This document shows positions 5,470-14,113 of a stretch of DNA of 14,287 nt, piece after piece. The DNA comes from CAYTZN01 sp964442495 (GTDB lineage: Bacteria; Pseudomonadota; Gammaproteobacteria; Legionellales; Legionellaceae). The stretch covers positions 1-14,287 of the forward strand of contig CAYTZN010000030.1 in NCBI GenBank assembly GCA_964442495.1. The letters are read 5' to 3'. The notes under the pieces are model-generated. The model was not told the DNA's origin, ran no database searches, and saw only the letters and a program-made list of their open reading frames with translations. The position numbers and the translations under genes are program-made. The number at the start of each line of letters is the position of its first letter. Within the stretch, counting starts at the first letter, position 1.

Positions 5470-8124
5470 ATGAATATTCGGAAAAATAAAACGCTCTTTC
5501 ACGACAATGTTAAACGGTTCGCACTCAAAGCAACCGCATCAGCGATCCTTGCTCTTAATGCCAAAACAGTGATGGCGACTTCCTGCCCTGCCTATATTGC
5601 GGATACGATTTTAGAGCAAGAAGTATGTGAGTTTAACGCAACCTCTAGTGTTACCGTGGCAAATGATGGGGTCGTGGGGGGGATCGGCCTGCTTGCTGTT
5701 GATCCCCCGCCCACTCCGCCGTTATACATTGCAATCAATGCCGGAGGGGTGATCAATAATATGACGGGCACTGGCATTAACATAAGTAATTCGTCGCTTT
5801 CAAATGGAATTTCGAATAGTGGTACGATAAATACCCAAAGTATGGGTATATCGATTTCTAATGTAAGTGAGATTAGCGGCGGTCTATCCAATCGTGGAGT
5901 AATTAATAGTATAAATGGTACTGGGATTCTGATCGATTTAAGCACTATCAATGGCGGCATCTCTAATAGTGGAAAAATTGAAGCTGGCGGCGATCTTACG
6001 GGTATAGCAATGATTAACGGTGCCACCATTGAGGGTGATGTCACTAATAGTGGTTTGATTGCAGCAGGCAGTGGTAATGGTATTCTCTTACGTACTGATA
6101 GCGTTATCAACGGTAGTATCGTTAATAGTGGTGCAATTAGGAGTGCTGAGAATACAGGTATAGCTGTTTTCAATGAATTAACTATTATTCAGGGTAATAT
6201 TTCTAATAGTGGCGTCATCAGTGGTGGTCTGCAGGGCGTATCAATCCATAATCTTGGTGGCGTCGACGGAAGTATATCTAATACTGGCACAATTAGCGGC
6301 GGTAGAACTGGGATATCGGTTTTTTCTCATGCAATAATTGGAAGCATCACAAATAGTGGCACGATCAGTGGCGGTCGAAGTGGGATAGCAATTCATGATG
6401 CCGCAACAGTAACTGGTGGTATCTCTAATAGTGGAATAATCCAAGGTAACATCAATGCGATTAGTATCGCTGGAAGCACTGTGGCTAATATTGATGTTCT
6501 TGGTCAAGATGCACGGATCATTGGGAGCGTTGATGCACCCGATACAAATGTTAATATTACCAATGGTGCACTATTCACCAGTGAAGGTAGTTACCATGTG
6601 AGGACCTTTAATATTAGCTCAAATGCGCTTTTTAACATGGCAAACATGATAACGGCACAGAACGTTAACAACTCAGGCACATTAGCTATTACCAATACAT
6701 TACAAACAATGGTAGGAAACTATACACAACAAACGGGAGGTCTCTTTCAAACAGACGTTTCTAATGTTAGTGATTATGGCCAGTTATTGGTAACGGAGGC
6801 CGTTGATTTATCACAAAGTGGTGATATTTATGTGCAGGTGGGTGAAGATGTTTTGCTTCACAATGGAGATGTTCTCTCCGATGTTATTAGTGGAAACATG
6901 CTTATCTTGCCCGCTAATGGATTGACGGTTAGCGATAACAGTTATATTTGGGTATTTGCCCCTACACTCAATAGCACCAACAATGGGGTCAATCTGACCG
7001 CAACAATTAATCCAGAGGCTTACAACGCATGTAAAGGCACTTATTGTCAGGGTGCGGCAACGGCTATTCTGGGACAAGTTGCAGCAGGTAATCCTGTCTT
7101 TAGTCCTTACGCGACACTGGCCACAGCCAATGTGCTTCGTGATGCAGCAAGTCAAGCCACGCCTGAGTTAATCAATGAAAACATTCAGGTGGTTCAATTG
7201 ATAACGCGTTCTGTTATGGATATTGCCCCTATGTGGAACACCTTGCGTGGTAAATCATCCGGGGATGCGATGCTTTATCAACCAGGGAAAATATGGATGA
7301 AACCCTATGGTGCCTCCATGACACAAAATGAGCGTACCACTGTCCCGGGATTTAATGCCACCGCTTACGGGGCTGTCATTGGCAAAGATATACAGCTGAC
7401 GAATGACTGGTTATTTGGCGGTGGATTTGCGGCGGGTGGTGATAAAATGCATGGTAAATCCATACTCAGTGGTCAATCGATCAATAGTCAAGCTTATCAG
7501 GGGCTATTGTATGGTGCGAAGACATTCCCCAATCATGTTTATTTTGCCGGACAAGGACTCCTTGGATACGAAACAAACGATACCCGTCGTGCTATTCCCT
7601 TATATGCAAGCACAGCAAAGGGCTCATACAATAACTGGTTTACCAACTTTCGAGCAGAGGCGGGATGGAGTACTTACGCATTAAGTCCAAAATTTGTATT
7701 CACACCGACAGTGGACGCAAGTTATCTTTTTATCAACCAAAACGGTTATAAAGAATCGGGCTCACCCATGAGTTTATTGGTTGCTTCTAACCATAATTCA
7801 TCTTTGGTGCTGGGTGCTTATGGCAATGGCGCGTACCATCTACCTAATATTCACAATGAGACAAATCTTACGCTCACAGGATATGCAGGTTTGGCGGGAG
7901 ATGTGTTGAACAACCAACCACAAGTTACTTCTATTTTCGTGGCAAGTGGCTCAACCTTTTCAACCTTTGGGGTGCAATTTAATCGCATCGTCTTTCGAGG
8001 GGGCGCGGGTTTAACCCTAACAAATCCCACAAGCCCCCTCCTTATTGAATTAAACTATGATGTACAAACAGGCAACAATGCTTATAGTGGTATTGGATCT
8101 GCAACCATAAAATATAAGATATAA
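5470..8124 (+). CDS. Type Va autotransporter with repeat-rich beta-helical passenger
   Basis: This 884-residue secreted or surface protein has an N-terminus (1-36) that looks like an extended Sec signal: a long basic n-region, hydrophobic residues 19-31, and probable cleavage after VMA (36). The passenger (37 to about 590) contains nine imperfect 24-27-residue repeats at about 112-340, each built on a G-x-I-x-N-S-G-x-I core followed by a T/S-G-I-x-I strand. This is typical of a right-handed beta-helix. Residues 395-510 (GNYTQQTGGLFQTDV, then a hydrophobic strand region) resemble the conserved junction/autochaperone part. Residues 605-884 form the 12-strand outer-membrane beta-domain, starting IWMKPYGASM and rich in alternating strands. 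The chain ends in Ile (IKYKI) rather than the usual Phe or Trp. AGGAAG at 5453-5458 precedes the ATG by 11 nt. It lies 58 bp after the PAPS synthetase gene. An adhesin or autoaggregation role is likely but unproven. Confidence 0.92.
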   Translation: MNIRKNKTLFHDNVKRFALKATASAILALNAKTVMATSCPAYIADTILEQEVCEFNATSSVTVANDGVVGGIGLLAVDPPPTPPLYIAINAGGVINNMTGTGINISNSSLSNGISNSGTINTQSMGISISNVSEISGGLSNRGVINSINGTGILIDLSTINGGISNSGKIEAGGDLTGIAMINGATIEGDVTNSGLIAAGSGNGILLRTDSVINGSIVNSGAIRSAENTGIAVFNELTIIQGNISNSGVISGGLQGVSIHNLGGVDGSISNTGTISGGRTGISVFSHAIIGSITNSGTISGGRSGIAIHDAATVTGGISNSGIIQGNINAISIAGSTVANIDVLGQDARIIGSVDAPDTNVNITNGALFTSEGSYHVRTFNISSNALFNMANMITAQNVNNSGTLAITNTLQTMVGNYTQQTGGLFQTDVSNVSDYGQLLVTEAVDLSQSGDIYVQVGEDVLLHNGDVLSDVISGNMLILPANGLTVSDNSYIWVFAPTLNSTNNGVNLTATINPEAYNACKGTYCQGAATAILGQVAAGNPVFSPYATLATANVLRDAASQATPELINENIQVVQLITRSVMDIAPMWNTLRGKSSGDAMLYQPGKIWMKPYGASMTQNERTTVPGFNATAYGAVIGKDIQLTNDWLFGGGFAAGGDKMHGKSILSGQSINSQAYQGLLYGAKTFPNHVYFAGQGLLGYETNDTRRAIPLYASTAKGSYNNWFTNFRAEAGWSTYALSPKFVFTPTVDASYLFINQNGYKESGSPMSLLVASNHNSSLVLGAYGNGAYHLPNIHNETNLTLTGYAGLAGDVLNNQPQVTSIFVASGSTFSTFGVQFNRIVFRGGAGLTLTNPTSPLLIELNYDVQTGNNAYSGIGSATIKYKI
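5803..6489 (+). repeat. Nine tandem coding repeats of the autotransporter passenger
   Basis: Units of 24-27 codons begin at residues near 112, 137, 162, 189, 215, 242, 267, 291 and 316, each opening with Gly-x-(I/L/V)-x-N-(S/T/R)-G. The array is diverged at DNA level but some units share stretches (TISGGRTG and TISGGRSG, residues 274-281 and 298-305), pointing to internal duplication. It contains no Tyr and no Cys. Ser, Asn, Thr, Gly and Ile dominate. Each unit probably forms one beta-helix coil. Confidence 0.85.
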
Positions 8125-8128
8125 ACCT

Positions 8129-8947
8129 GTGTCAAAGTTACTTATCCTGCTGAGTTGCGTGTGTTTGTCTGGGTGTGGGTTGCACTCAGTGATATCCCCC
8201 GAAGAGCGCACCCTGCACGCAGCTGCTCTTACAAAAAAGGCAGGGTGGCAGGAGCACACAATTCATACCCCGCTGTTTGCCTTGAAAAATTATCGTTCGG
8301 CAGCCCCAAAAAAAGTGAATAGATTAACCATTTACATTGAAGGGGATGGGTTAGCGTGGCTTTCAGGAGAGATGCCCTCAGCGAATCCAACGCCTATCAT
8401 GCCCACGGGCCTTAAAATGGCCCTTCACGACAAAAAACACCATCCTATCGTTTATTTAGCGCGCCCTTGTCAGTTTGTATCGAAGCAGCAATGGGGCGGT
8501 TGCCGGGCCGCATATTGGACTCATTTGAGATTTTCACCAAAAGTCATCAACGCCATGAATCAAGCAGTGGAGCAATTAAAAAACGAGTATCATGCCAAAC
8601 ATATTGTATTGATAGGTTATTCAGGCGGGGGCACGATTGCCGCATTGATTGCCGCTCGACGTACCGATGTGATTCAATTAATAACCGTTGCAGCAATATT
8701 AGATACCGATTTTTGGGTGCGTCAACAAGGCTTAACGCCATTAAATGGTTCGTTAAACCCGGCTGATGCATGGAAAAATTTACTCTCTGTTCCACAAACA
8801 CATTGGGTGGGAGGTAAAGATACTGTAGCGCCCAAAGACGTTGTTTTTGCGTTTACCAAGCGTTTCCCCGCAACAAAAAAGCCAACAATAAAAGAGATAC
8901 TTGCTTTTGATCACACGTGTTGTTGGGCAACGGATTGGAAGCCATAG
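8129..8947 (+). CDS. Lipoprotein with alpha/beta-hydrolase fold
   Basis: The 272-residue product starts with a classical lipoprotein signal: short basic start, hydrophobic core (LLILLSCVC) and lipobox LSGC with acylated Cys16. Gly17 follows, so it lacks an Asp inner-membrane retention signal and probably goes to the outer membrane. The hydrolase part has an early strand YIEGDGLAW (69-77, likely oxyanion-hole region), the nucleophile elbow GYSGGG (Ser165), a likely acid Asp231 in VGGKDTVAP and a likely His262 in DHTCCW, giving an ordered Ser-Asp-His triad. Substrate is unknown; ester or peptide hydrolysis is possible. The start is GTG at 8129. The next in-frame ATG would remove the lipobox. 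There is no clear ribosome binding site, but it begins 4 bp after the autotransporter stop, so it is probably translated by coupling. It may process or deacylate something at the same surface. Confidence 0.85.
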   Translation: MSKLLILLSCVCLSGCGLHSVISPEERTLHAAALTKKAGWQEHTIHTPLFALKNYRSAAPKKVNRLTIYIEGDGLAWLSGEMPSANPTPIMPTGLKMALHDKKHHPIVYLARPCQFVSKQQWGGCRAAYWTHLRFSPKVINAMNQAVEQLKNEYHAKHIVLIGYSGGGTIAALIAARRTDVIQLITVAAILDTDFWVRQQGLTPLNGSLNPADAWKNLLSVPQTHWVGGKDTVAPKDVVFAFTKRFPATKKPTIKEILAFDHTCCWATDWKP

Positions 8948-8957
8948 GTTCAGTATT

Positions 8958-11036
8958 TTAATTTAATATTTGGATAAGCGGTGCAAGTTCGCGTTCATAT
9001 CGGCGCCAACGCTCAACGGATGAGGAATAAACCGGTTGACGTACTTGTGCAAAACTGGCGGTACGCACTTGGCGTTTCGATTGATAAAAGGTAAGGCAAG
9101 CTTCTTCCCAAGGTAAACCACAAAAATCAATGAGCCGTGTTACTTCTTCGTCAAACTGACTCACCATGGTTTCATATTTTATATCCAACCAGGCATTGGA
9201 GGGTAAAAGATGACGCCAATGATTCATTATCCGTTCATAGCACTGATAATATTGTCCCAGTTCTGTTAAATCATAGGAATACAATTGTCCATGAGTAAAT
9301 AGTTTTGTATAGCACGATAAACAGGTATCAATGGGATTGCGTTCCACATGAATAATTTTAGCATTTGGAAATAAGGCATGGATCAATCCAATGGCAATAA
9401 AATTATGTGGCATTTTATCCGTAATATGCATCGCCTCAGGAGAAAAGCGCTGCAAATAAGATAAATAATTATTTGCGATGGCATGGCATCTTTCAGCCGA
9501 AAAGTGCAGAACGTTTTCAGGGTAATACACCAAATTTTGTTGATGTTTAACGGGCTGTTGAATTAAATGATTCAAATACTTTAATTCTCCAGCACCATAC
9601 ACGCGAGAATGACTGGATAAAATATGTTCAACAAGAGTCGTTCCTGAACGCGGCATGCCGACAATAAATATAGGTAACGCAGACGGGTTAGCAAACGCGC
9701 GCAAATGTTCAATGGTTTGTTGTGTAAAACAATGAATGAGTTTATCTGTGAATTCGATCTGCTCTGCAATATTGTAGGTCATGCGAGTACGTTTTGTATG
9801 ACAACCTAAAGAAAAATAGTCAAACGCTTTTGCCCATTCACCCATGTCGTCATAACATTTACCCAAAGCAAAATATGCGTATTCCAATTTATTCGGAGAG
9901 AGGGCTTGACTGTGATCATTAACGATTGATAGTAAATGATTTAAACTTGAATTGTTGGGTTTAACTTTCTGTAATTGAACTAAAGAGTAATGGGCAAGAA
10001 CTTGAGTATCCCTGTTTGGATCGTCGGCACTTTTTAAAAACGCCTCTTCTGCTTTAATGCTTTCCCCCATCTCCATCAATACACTGCCTTTGCCAAGGTA
10101 TGCACGAGTATAAGTGGAGTCTATATCTAAAATGTTGTCTAAATACACCAATGCTTGTTTATAATCATTTTGCTCTTGATAAATCTCTGCTAGTAGTTGA
10201 TAAAATTCGACTTGTTGTGGGTTAATCGCTATCGCTTTACGAATGGCGTGTTCTGATTCCATAAAATGATGCTGATGCAAATGTGTTTTTGCAATACCAT
10301 AATAGGCTTCTGCATAATTGGGTTTTAATTGCCGTGCCTTTTTAAAATGAACCAAGGCATTTTCACATTGATTTAAGCCCAATAATGCTAAACCCATGCT
10401 ACATTGTGCATCGACAAAAGCGGGTGCTAACCGAATGGCTTGACTCAAGTAGTATGATGCCTGTTTAAACGCTTGTTGTTGCAGAAGTAAAGCCCCCAAA
10501 TTATTCAATGGCTCGACAGATTGGGGCGAAATAGCGATAGCGGCTTGATAAAATCTTATGGCCTCGTCTGTTTTATCATACACTCTATAAATACTTCCCA
10601 TGTTATTAAGCGATGATTCCAATTGGGGATGAATAGCAAGCGCTCGTTTGTGGCAATCTTCTGCTTTCGCATAATTTTTTGCATCATAATAAGCAATACC
10701 TAAATTAGACAAAGCGTTTGCGGAGTGGGGATCGAGTGCGACAGCTTGTTCTCCATAGTGAATACTTAACTGTATGGCGTTTAATTTGCGGTGCATTTCA
10801 CCTACGTTGCTATGGAATAAAGCAACATGAGGATTGCTCTGAATCGCTCGTTCAATGAATTGAATCCCTAATGCAATCTTGTCCACTTGATAAGCGATAA
10901 CGCCCAACAAGTGCAACGCATCAGCATGGGTAGGATGCGTTTCTAGTATACGGTTTAAGAGTGTTTCGGCTTGCACTAACTGCCCTGCATGCTGGAATTG
11001 GATGGCAATGCGCATTGTTTCATCAGCGGACATCAT
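8958..11036 (-). CDS. TPR-sulfotransferase (PAPS-dependent)
   Basis: This 692-residue cytoplasmic protein has two parts. Residues 5 to about 345 are about ten tetratricopeptide repeats (for example SANALSNLGIAYYDAKNYAKAEDCHKRA in the middle), a protein-binding scaffold. Residues 455-692 are a sulfotransferase domain: the 5'-phosphosulfate loop PIFIVGMPRSGTTLVE (455-470, Arg463 and Ser464), GAGEL with Glu484 in the position of the catalytic base of tyrosylprotein sulfotransferases, DKMPHN (540-545), the 3'-phosphate site IIHVERNPIDTCLSC (Arg566, Ser574) and the C-terminal RTASFAQVRQPVY...RWRRY (658-680) typical of bacterial TPR-sulfotransferases. It transfers sulfate from PAPS to an unknown acceptor (protein Tyr or a glycan). 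Its ATG (11036-11034) overlaps the TGA of the upstream gene by four bases. A second ATG follows directly at 11033. Its stop is 10 bp from that of the convergent lipoprotein gene. Confidence 0.9.
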   Translation of the reverse strand: MMSADETMRIAIQFQHAGQLVQAETLLNRILETHPTHADALHLLGVIAYQVDKIALGIQFIERAIQSNPHVALFHSNVGEMHRKLNAIQLSIHYGEQAVALDPHSANALSNLGIAYYDAKNYAKAEDCHKRALAIHPQLESSLNNMGSIYRVYDKTDEAIRFYQAAIAISPQSVEPLNNLGALLLQQQAFKQASYYLSQAIRLAPAFVDAQCSMGLALLGLNQCENALVHFKKARQLKPNYAEAYYGIAKTHLHQHHFMESEHAIRKAIAINPQQVEFYQLLAEIYQEQNDYKQALVYLDNILDIDSTYTRAYLGKGSVLMEMGESIKAEEAFLKSADDPNRDTQVLAHYSLVQLQKVKPNNSSLNHLLSIVNDHSQALSPNKLEYAYFALGKCYDDMGEWAKAFDYFSLGCHTKRTRMTYNIAEQIEFTDKLIHCFTQQTIEHLRAFANPSALPIFIVGMPRSGTTLVEHILSSHSRVYGAGELKYLNHLIQQPVKHQQNLVYYPENVLHFSAERCHAIANNYLSYLQRFSPEAMHITDKMPHNFIAIGLIHALFPNAKIIHVERNPIDTCLSCYTKLFTHGQLYSYDLTELGQYYQCYERIMNHWRHLLPSNAWLDIKYETMVSQFDEEVTRLIDFCGLPWEEACLTFYQSKRQVRTASFAQVRQPVYSSSVERWRRYERELAPLIQILN

Positions 11037-14000
11037 GCGCTGATTCCTTTTTTATTGCGGTAAGGCTCAACCTTGTTTAACAAAGGTTGTAACCCGTCCG
11101 TAAAATGTTGCCATCGCTTTACGGACGTTTTATAGATGGGTTTTTTAACTTGAGCTAAACTCGCTGTTTTTACTATGCGATCATTATTATAAAAATGAAG
11201 ACAATTTGGATCCCAAGGCAATCCTATATAGTCTAAGAGTGCTTTTGTAAGTGTCTCGTGGTGATTCACCATTTGCTCATAAGGTAAATCAAATATTCGT
11301 GTTGATGGCAAGACGTTACGCCAATGCTGCATCGTTTGGGCATAGAGTAGATAGTAATCACCTAATGCGATGAGATCATAAGCAAATAACATACCGGTCT
11401 TGAATAAATGAGTAAAGCACGAAAAACAGGAATCCATGGGATCCCGAATAGCATGAATGATTTTAGCGGTAGGTAACATGCGATGAATCATGCCAATATA
11501 AAAACAATTGCTTGGCATTTTATCAACAATAAAGCGTTTGTCTGGCGCTAATTTCCAGGTTTTATCCAGGTATTTTTTTCCCAAGTCCGCAAAATCCTGA
11601 TCCGTTAATTGGGTAACCCAAGTCATCAACGGCAAACCGGCAGCATGACAGGCCCCTTGAATCACGTCATCTAAAATATTTAATTCTCCTGCTCCGTAAA
11701 TGTGTTTATGACTACACAGAGTCTGCTCAATTAAAGTTGTTCCTGCTCGTGGCATGCCCACAATAAAAATGGGACAACGCGTGTCGTTGGTGGGTTTTGG
11801 TGGGGGTAAAAAAGCAGTTGTAAATACCTTATGCAGTTGTTCAACGAAGTCATGCAATATGGTTTTATTCCAAGGCTTTTCGAGATAATGTAACCGATTT
11901 CCTTCGGCATACGCCTGGAACGCACGCGTATATTGTTGTGTATCATCAAGTGCTTTTCCTAAGGTAAAATAATACTGAATACGCGCCTGAATAGAATAAT
12001 CACCTACGTGCTGTGCGATGGTTTCTAAAAAAGCCAAATGGGGATCGTTGAGCGTGTAAACTTTTAACAATGATAGATTATAATGCGCTTCAACAAAATC
12101 TACTCTTGCCGCAATGGCTGCTTCAAAATGTGCACGCGCATCGTTAATTCGACCTTCCTCACTGTAAATAGCGCCAAGATTATTCTGTGCTTCTGCATGG
12201 TTTGGATTTAAACGAATGGCAGTTGCATAGGCACTTTTGGCTTGATGCGAGTCACCCATGCTTTCAAGAGATGCACCCAGATTATTCCATGCCAAACCGT
12301 AATGTTCATCGTAAGATAATGCGATACGATAATGTTGAATTGCCAATTGAAATTGGCGATTGTTATTATAGGCTAAAGCCAATAGAAAATGATTTTCAGC
12401 ATGGTTAGGCTCTATACTGATAGCGATGTGATGTGAGGCAATTGCTGCTTCTAATTGTCCTACTCGACACAATAACTCACCTAAATTACGCCTATATACC
12501 ATTAAGTTTGGGGCTATTTCTACAGCCAATTGCATGAATTGAATGGCATCTGCCATGTTGTGTTCTTGAAATGCCGCTAAAGCAATATCAAATGCGGCGC
12601 GATGACATCCTGGGTTGTTTATTAAAATATGTCGATAACGTTGCCCTGCTTCGAATAACAATCCCTTTTGTAAGTGTTGGTGGGCATCATGAATGGCAAG
12701 TTCAATATTAAGTTTGCGTTCAGTAGGTGGTAATGTTGCCAACGCTTTTTTTATACGTGTCAAAGGAGTGCCCCAATCTCCCAGTGTTTCTTGCCGAAAG
12801 AGTTTCACACTGGGATACCAAGGGCTATCGTCTCGTTTTAGAAACCAACGCCAATCAGCATTGAAAGGTAATAAAACCCATACTTCTTTACCCATGGCAG
12901 CTGCTAAATGAGCTATAGACGAGTCCACCGTTACCACCAAATCCAAACAGGCAATGAGTGCGGCAGTTCCAATCATAGTGCTAAGTTCCATGCCATGATA
13001 GGCAATGTTGTGTTGCTCAAGTTCATTTTTTTCTTCTAAATCCACATCCTTTTGTAAGCAAATAAAATCCATATTTGATGGATGCAATGTGAGCAAAGTA
13101 CGTAAGGCAAGAGAATGTTGTTGATTTATTGGATTCAACGTCTCCCCTTTCCAAGCAATGCCAATGCGCTTACGCCTTGAATGTTTTAATGTTGTTTGGC
13201 AAGTTCCAAGCGCACGTATGTCTGGAAACACATAAGGCATGGAGCAAGGAATCGTATGCATTTCGGTTTTAAATAGCTTGGCTAAAAGCATTGCTGGGCA
13301 GTGATAATCACAGGAAGGCAAAGGCGAGCCTATGGCAATAAAATGAATCGTATGACGCCATACCTGGAAGAGTGGAATTAATGATGGCTGCATCTCAAGA
13401 TAGACTCGGGCACCTAACTGCACTAATAGTGGGACATAGCGAAAAAATTGGATATTATCACCCAACCCTTCCTCTGAATGGATAAGAATCGATTTTCCAC
13501 AGAGCATGTCTCGACTTGCAGATTCTGGCACTATCCATACGTGGTTTTTTTCTCGTAATGAGCATCGCCTGCGGTACTCAACGTGCGTGAATCCAAGGGG
13601 TAGGTTACCCATAGCCAGTAAACATAAAGAATAATTATACTGAACCCAGGCATCTTGATGATTACTGTAGATCAACGCTTGTTGATAAGCTTGAAGCGCT
13701 TCCTCATGACGGTTGACTTGTGTCAAACAAAGTGCGCGTTGTCCTATCGCCATATAATGGGCTGGTTCTTCAGCAATGATGCGCTCAAAATAGCCAAGAG
13801 CTTCAATATATTTTCCCGCTTGATACAGTGCGTTAGCATACAACATTAAAACAAGGGGGTTAGAATCAAGTTGCAAAGCATGTTGAGCGTATATGATCGC
13901 TTCTGCTGGCCGATTTAAATCCATCAAAATAGCTGCACAATTTATCAATGCGTCTATGTGGTTGGGTGCTAATAAAGCCACCCTATTGAAACACAATAAG

Positions 14001-14086
14001 GCTTGTTGTTGCTGCGTCTTTTTAAGGCAATCATAGCCTTGTGCTAAAATCCGCTCTAGCTGACTTCCATTAACATCTAGCAGCAT
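11033..14086 (-). CDS. TPR / GT9-like glycosyltransferase / TPR / sulfotransferase fusion protein
   Basis: The 1017-residue chain has four regions. Residues 10-170 are TPR repeats. Residues 195-455 are a heptosyltransferase-like (GT9, GT-B fold) domain with HSEEGLGDNIQFFRY (203-217), the acceptor-side pattern LEMQPSLIPLF, and the nucleotide-sugar signature VDSSIAHLAAAMGKEVWVLL (387-406) followed by DWRWFLKRDDSPWYP. Residues 465-665 are a second TPR block. Residues 771-1005 are a sulfotransferase domain with PIFIVGMPRAGTT (772-784), GAGEL with Glu801, DKMPSN (855-860) and a 3'-phosphate site IIHAIRDPMDSCFSC (Arg881, Ser889). The phosphosulfate loop has Ala781 where the neighbour has Ser. No signal peptide or membrane span is seen. 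A GGGGA at 14094-14098 on the complementary strand lies 7 nt before the ATG. It would both glycosylate and sulfate, or organise both steps. Sugar and acceptor are unknown. Confidence 0.88.
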   Translation of the reverse strand: MLLDVNGSQLERILAQGYDCLKKTQQQQALLCFNRVALLAPNHIDALINCAAILMDLNRPAEAIIYAQHALQLDSNPLVLMLYANALYQAGKYIEALGYFERIIAEEPAHYMAIGQRALCLTQVNRHEEALQAYQQALIYSNHQDAWVQYNYSLCLLAMGNLPLGFTHVEYRRRCSLREKNHVWIVPESASRDMLCGKSILIHSEEGLGDNIQFFRYVPLLVQLGARVYLEMQPSLIPLFQVWRHTIHFIAIGSPLPSCDYHCPAMLLAKLFKTEMHTIPCSMPYVFPDIRALGTCQTTLKHSRRKRIGIAWKGETLNPINQQHSLALRTLLTLHPSNMDFICLQKDVDLEEKNELEQHNIAYHGMELSTMIGTAALIACLDLVVTVDSSIAHLAAAMGKEVWVLLPFNADWRWFLKRDDSPWYPSVKLFRQETLGDWGTPLTRIKKALATLPPTERKLNIELAIHDAHQHLQKGLLFEAGQRYRHILINNPGCHRAAFDIALAAFQEHNMADAIQFMQLAVEIAPNLMVYRRNLGELLCRVGQLEAAIASHHIAISIEPNHAENHFLLALAYNNNRQFQLAIQHYRIALSYDEHYGLAWNNLGASLESMGDSHQAKSAYATAIRLNPNHAEAQNNLGAIYSEEGRINDARAHFEAAIAARVDFVEAHYNLSLLKVYTLNDPHLAFLETIAQHVGDYSIQARIQYYFTLGKALDDTQQYTRAFQAYAEGNRLHYLEKPWNKTILHDFVEQLHKVFTTAFLPPPKPTNDTRCPIFIVGMPRAGTTLIEQTLCSHKHIYGAGELNILDDVIQGACHAAGLPLMTWVTQLTDQDFADLGKKYLDKTWKLAPDKRFIVDKMPSNCFYIGMIHRMLPTAKIIHAIRDPMDSCFSCFTHLFKTGMLFAYDLIALGDYYLLYAQTMQHWRNVLPSTRIFDLPYEQMVNHHETLTKALLDYIGLPWDPNCLHFYNNDRIVKTASLAQVKKPIYKTSVKRWQHFTDGLQPLLNKVEPYRNKKGISA

Positions 14087-14113
14087 TGGTTAATCCCCAC
14101 GTATGTATGACAC

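Noticed and set aside
5592..6173. A 193-codon open frame opposite the autotransporter passenger
   Set aside because: It is the antisense of the Ser/Asn/Gly/Ile repeats, low in complexity (Pro/Leu/Ile), with no signs of a real protein; an artefact of the repeat codons.
8948..8957. A bidirectional terminator between the convergent genes
   Set aside because: Only 10 bp separate the stops and no stable hairpin is visible; the surrounding AT-rich bases make only weak pairings.
11033..14086. O-GlcNAc transferase (GT41/HMW1C) as identity of the glycosyltransferase domain
   Set aside because: TPR plus glycosyltransferase suggests it, but the GLGD and DSSIAHLAAA motifs fit the GT9 heptosyltransferase type instead.
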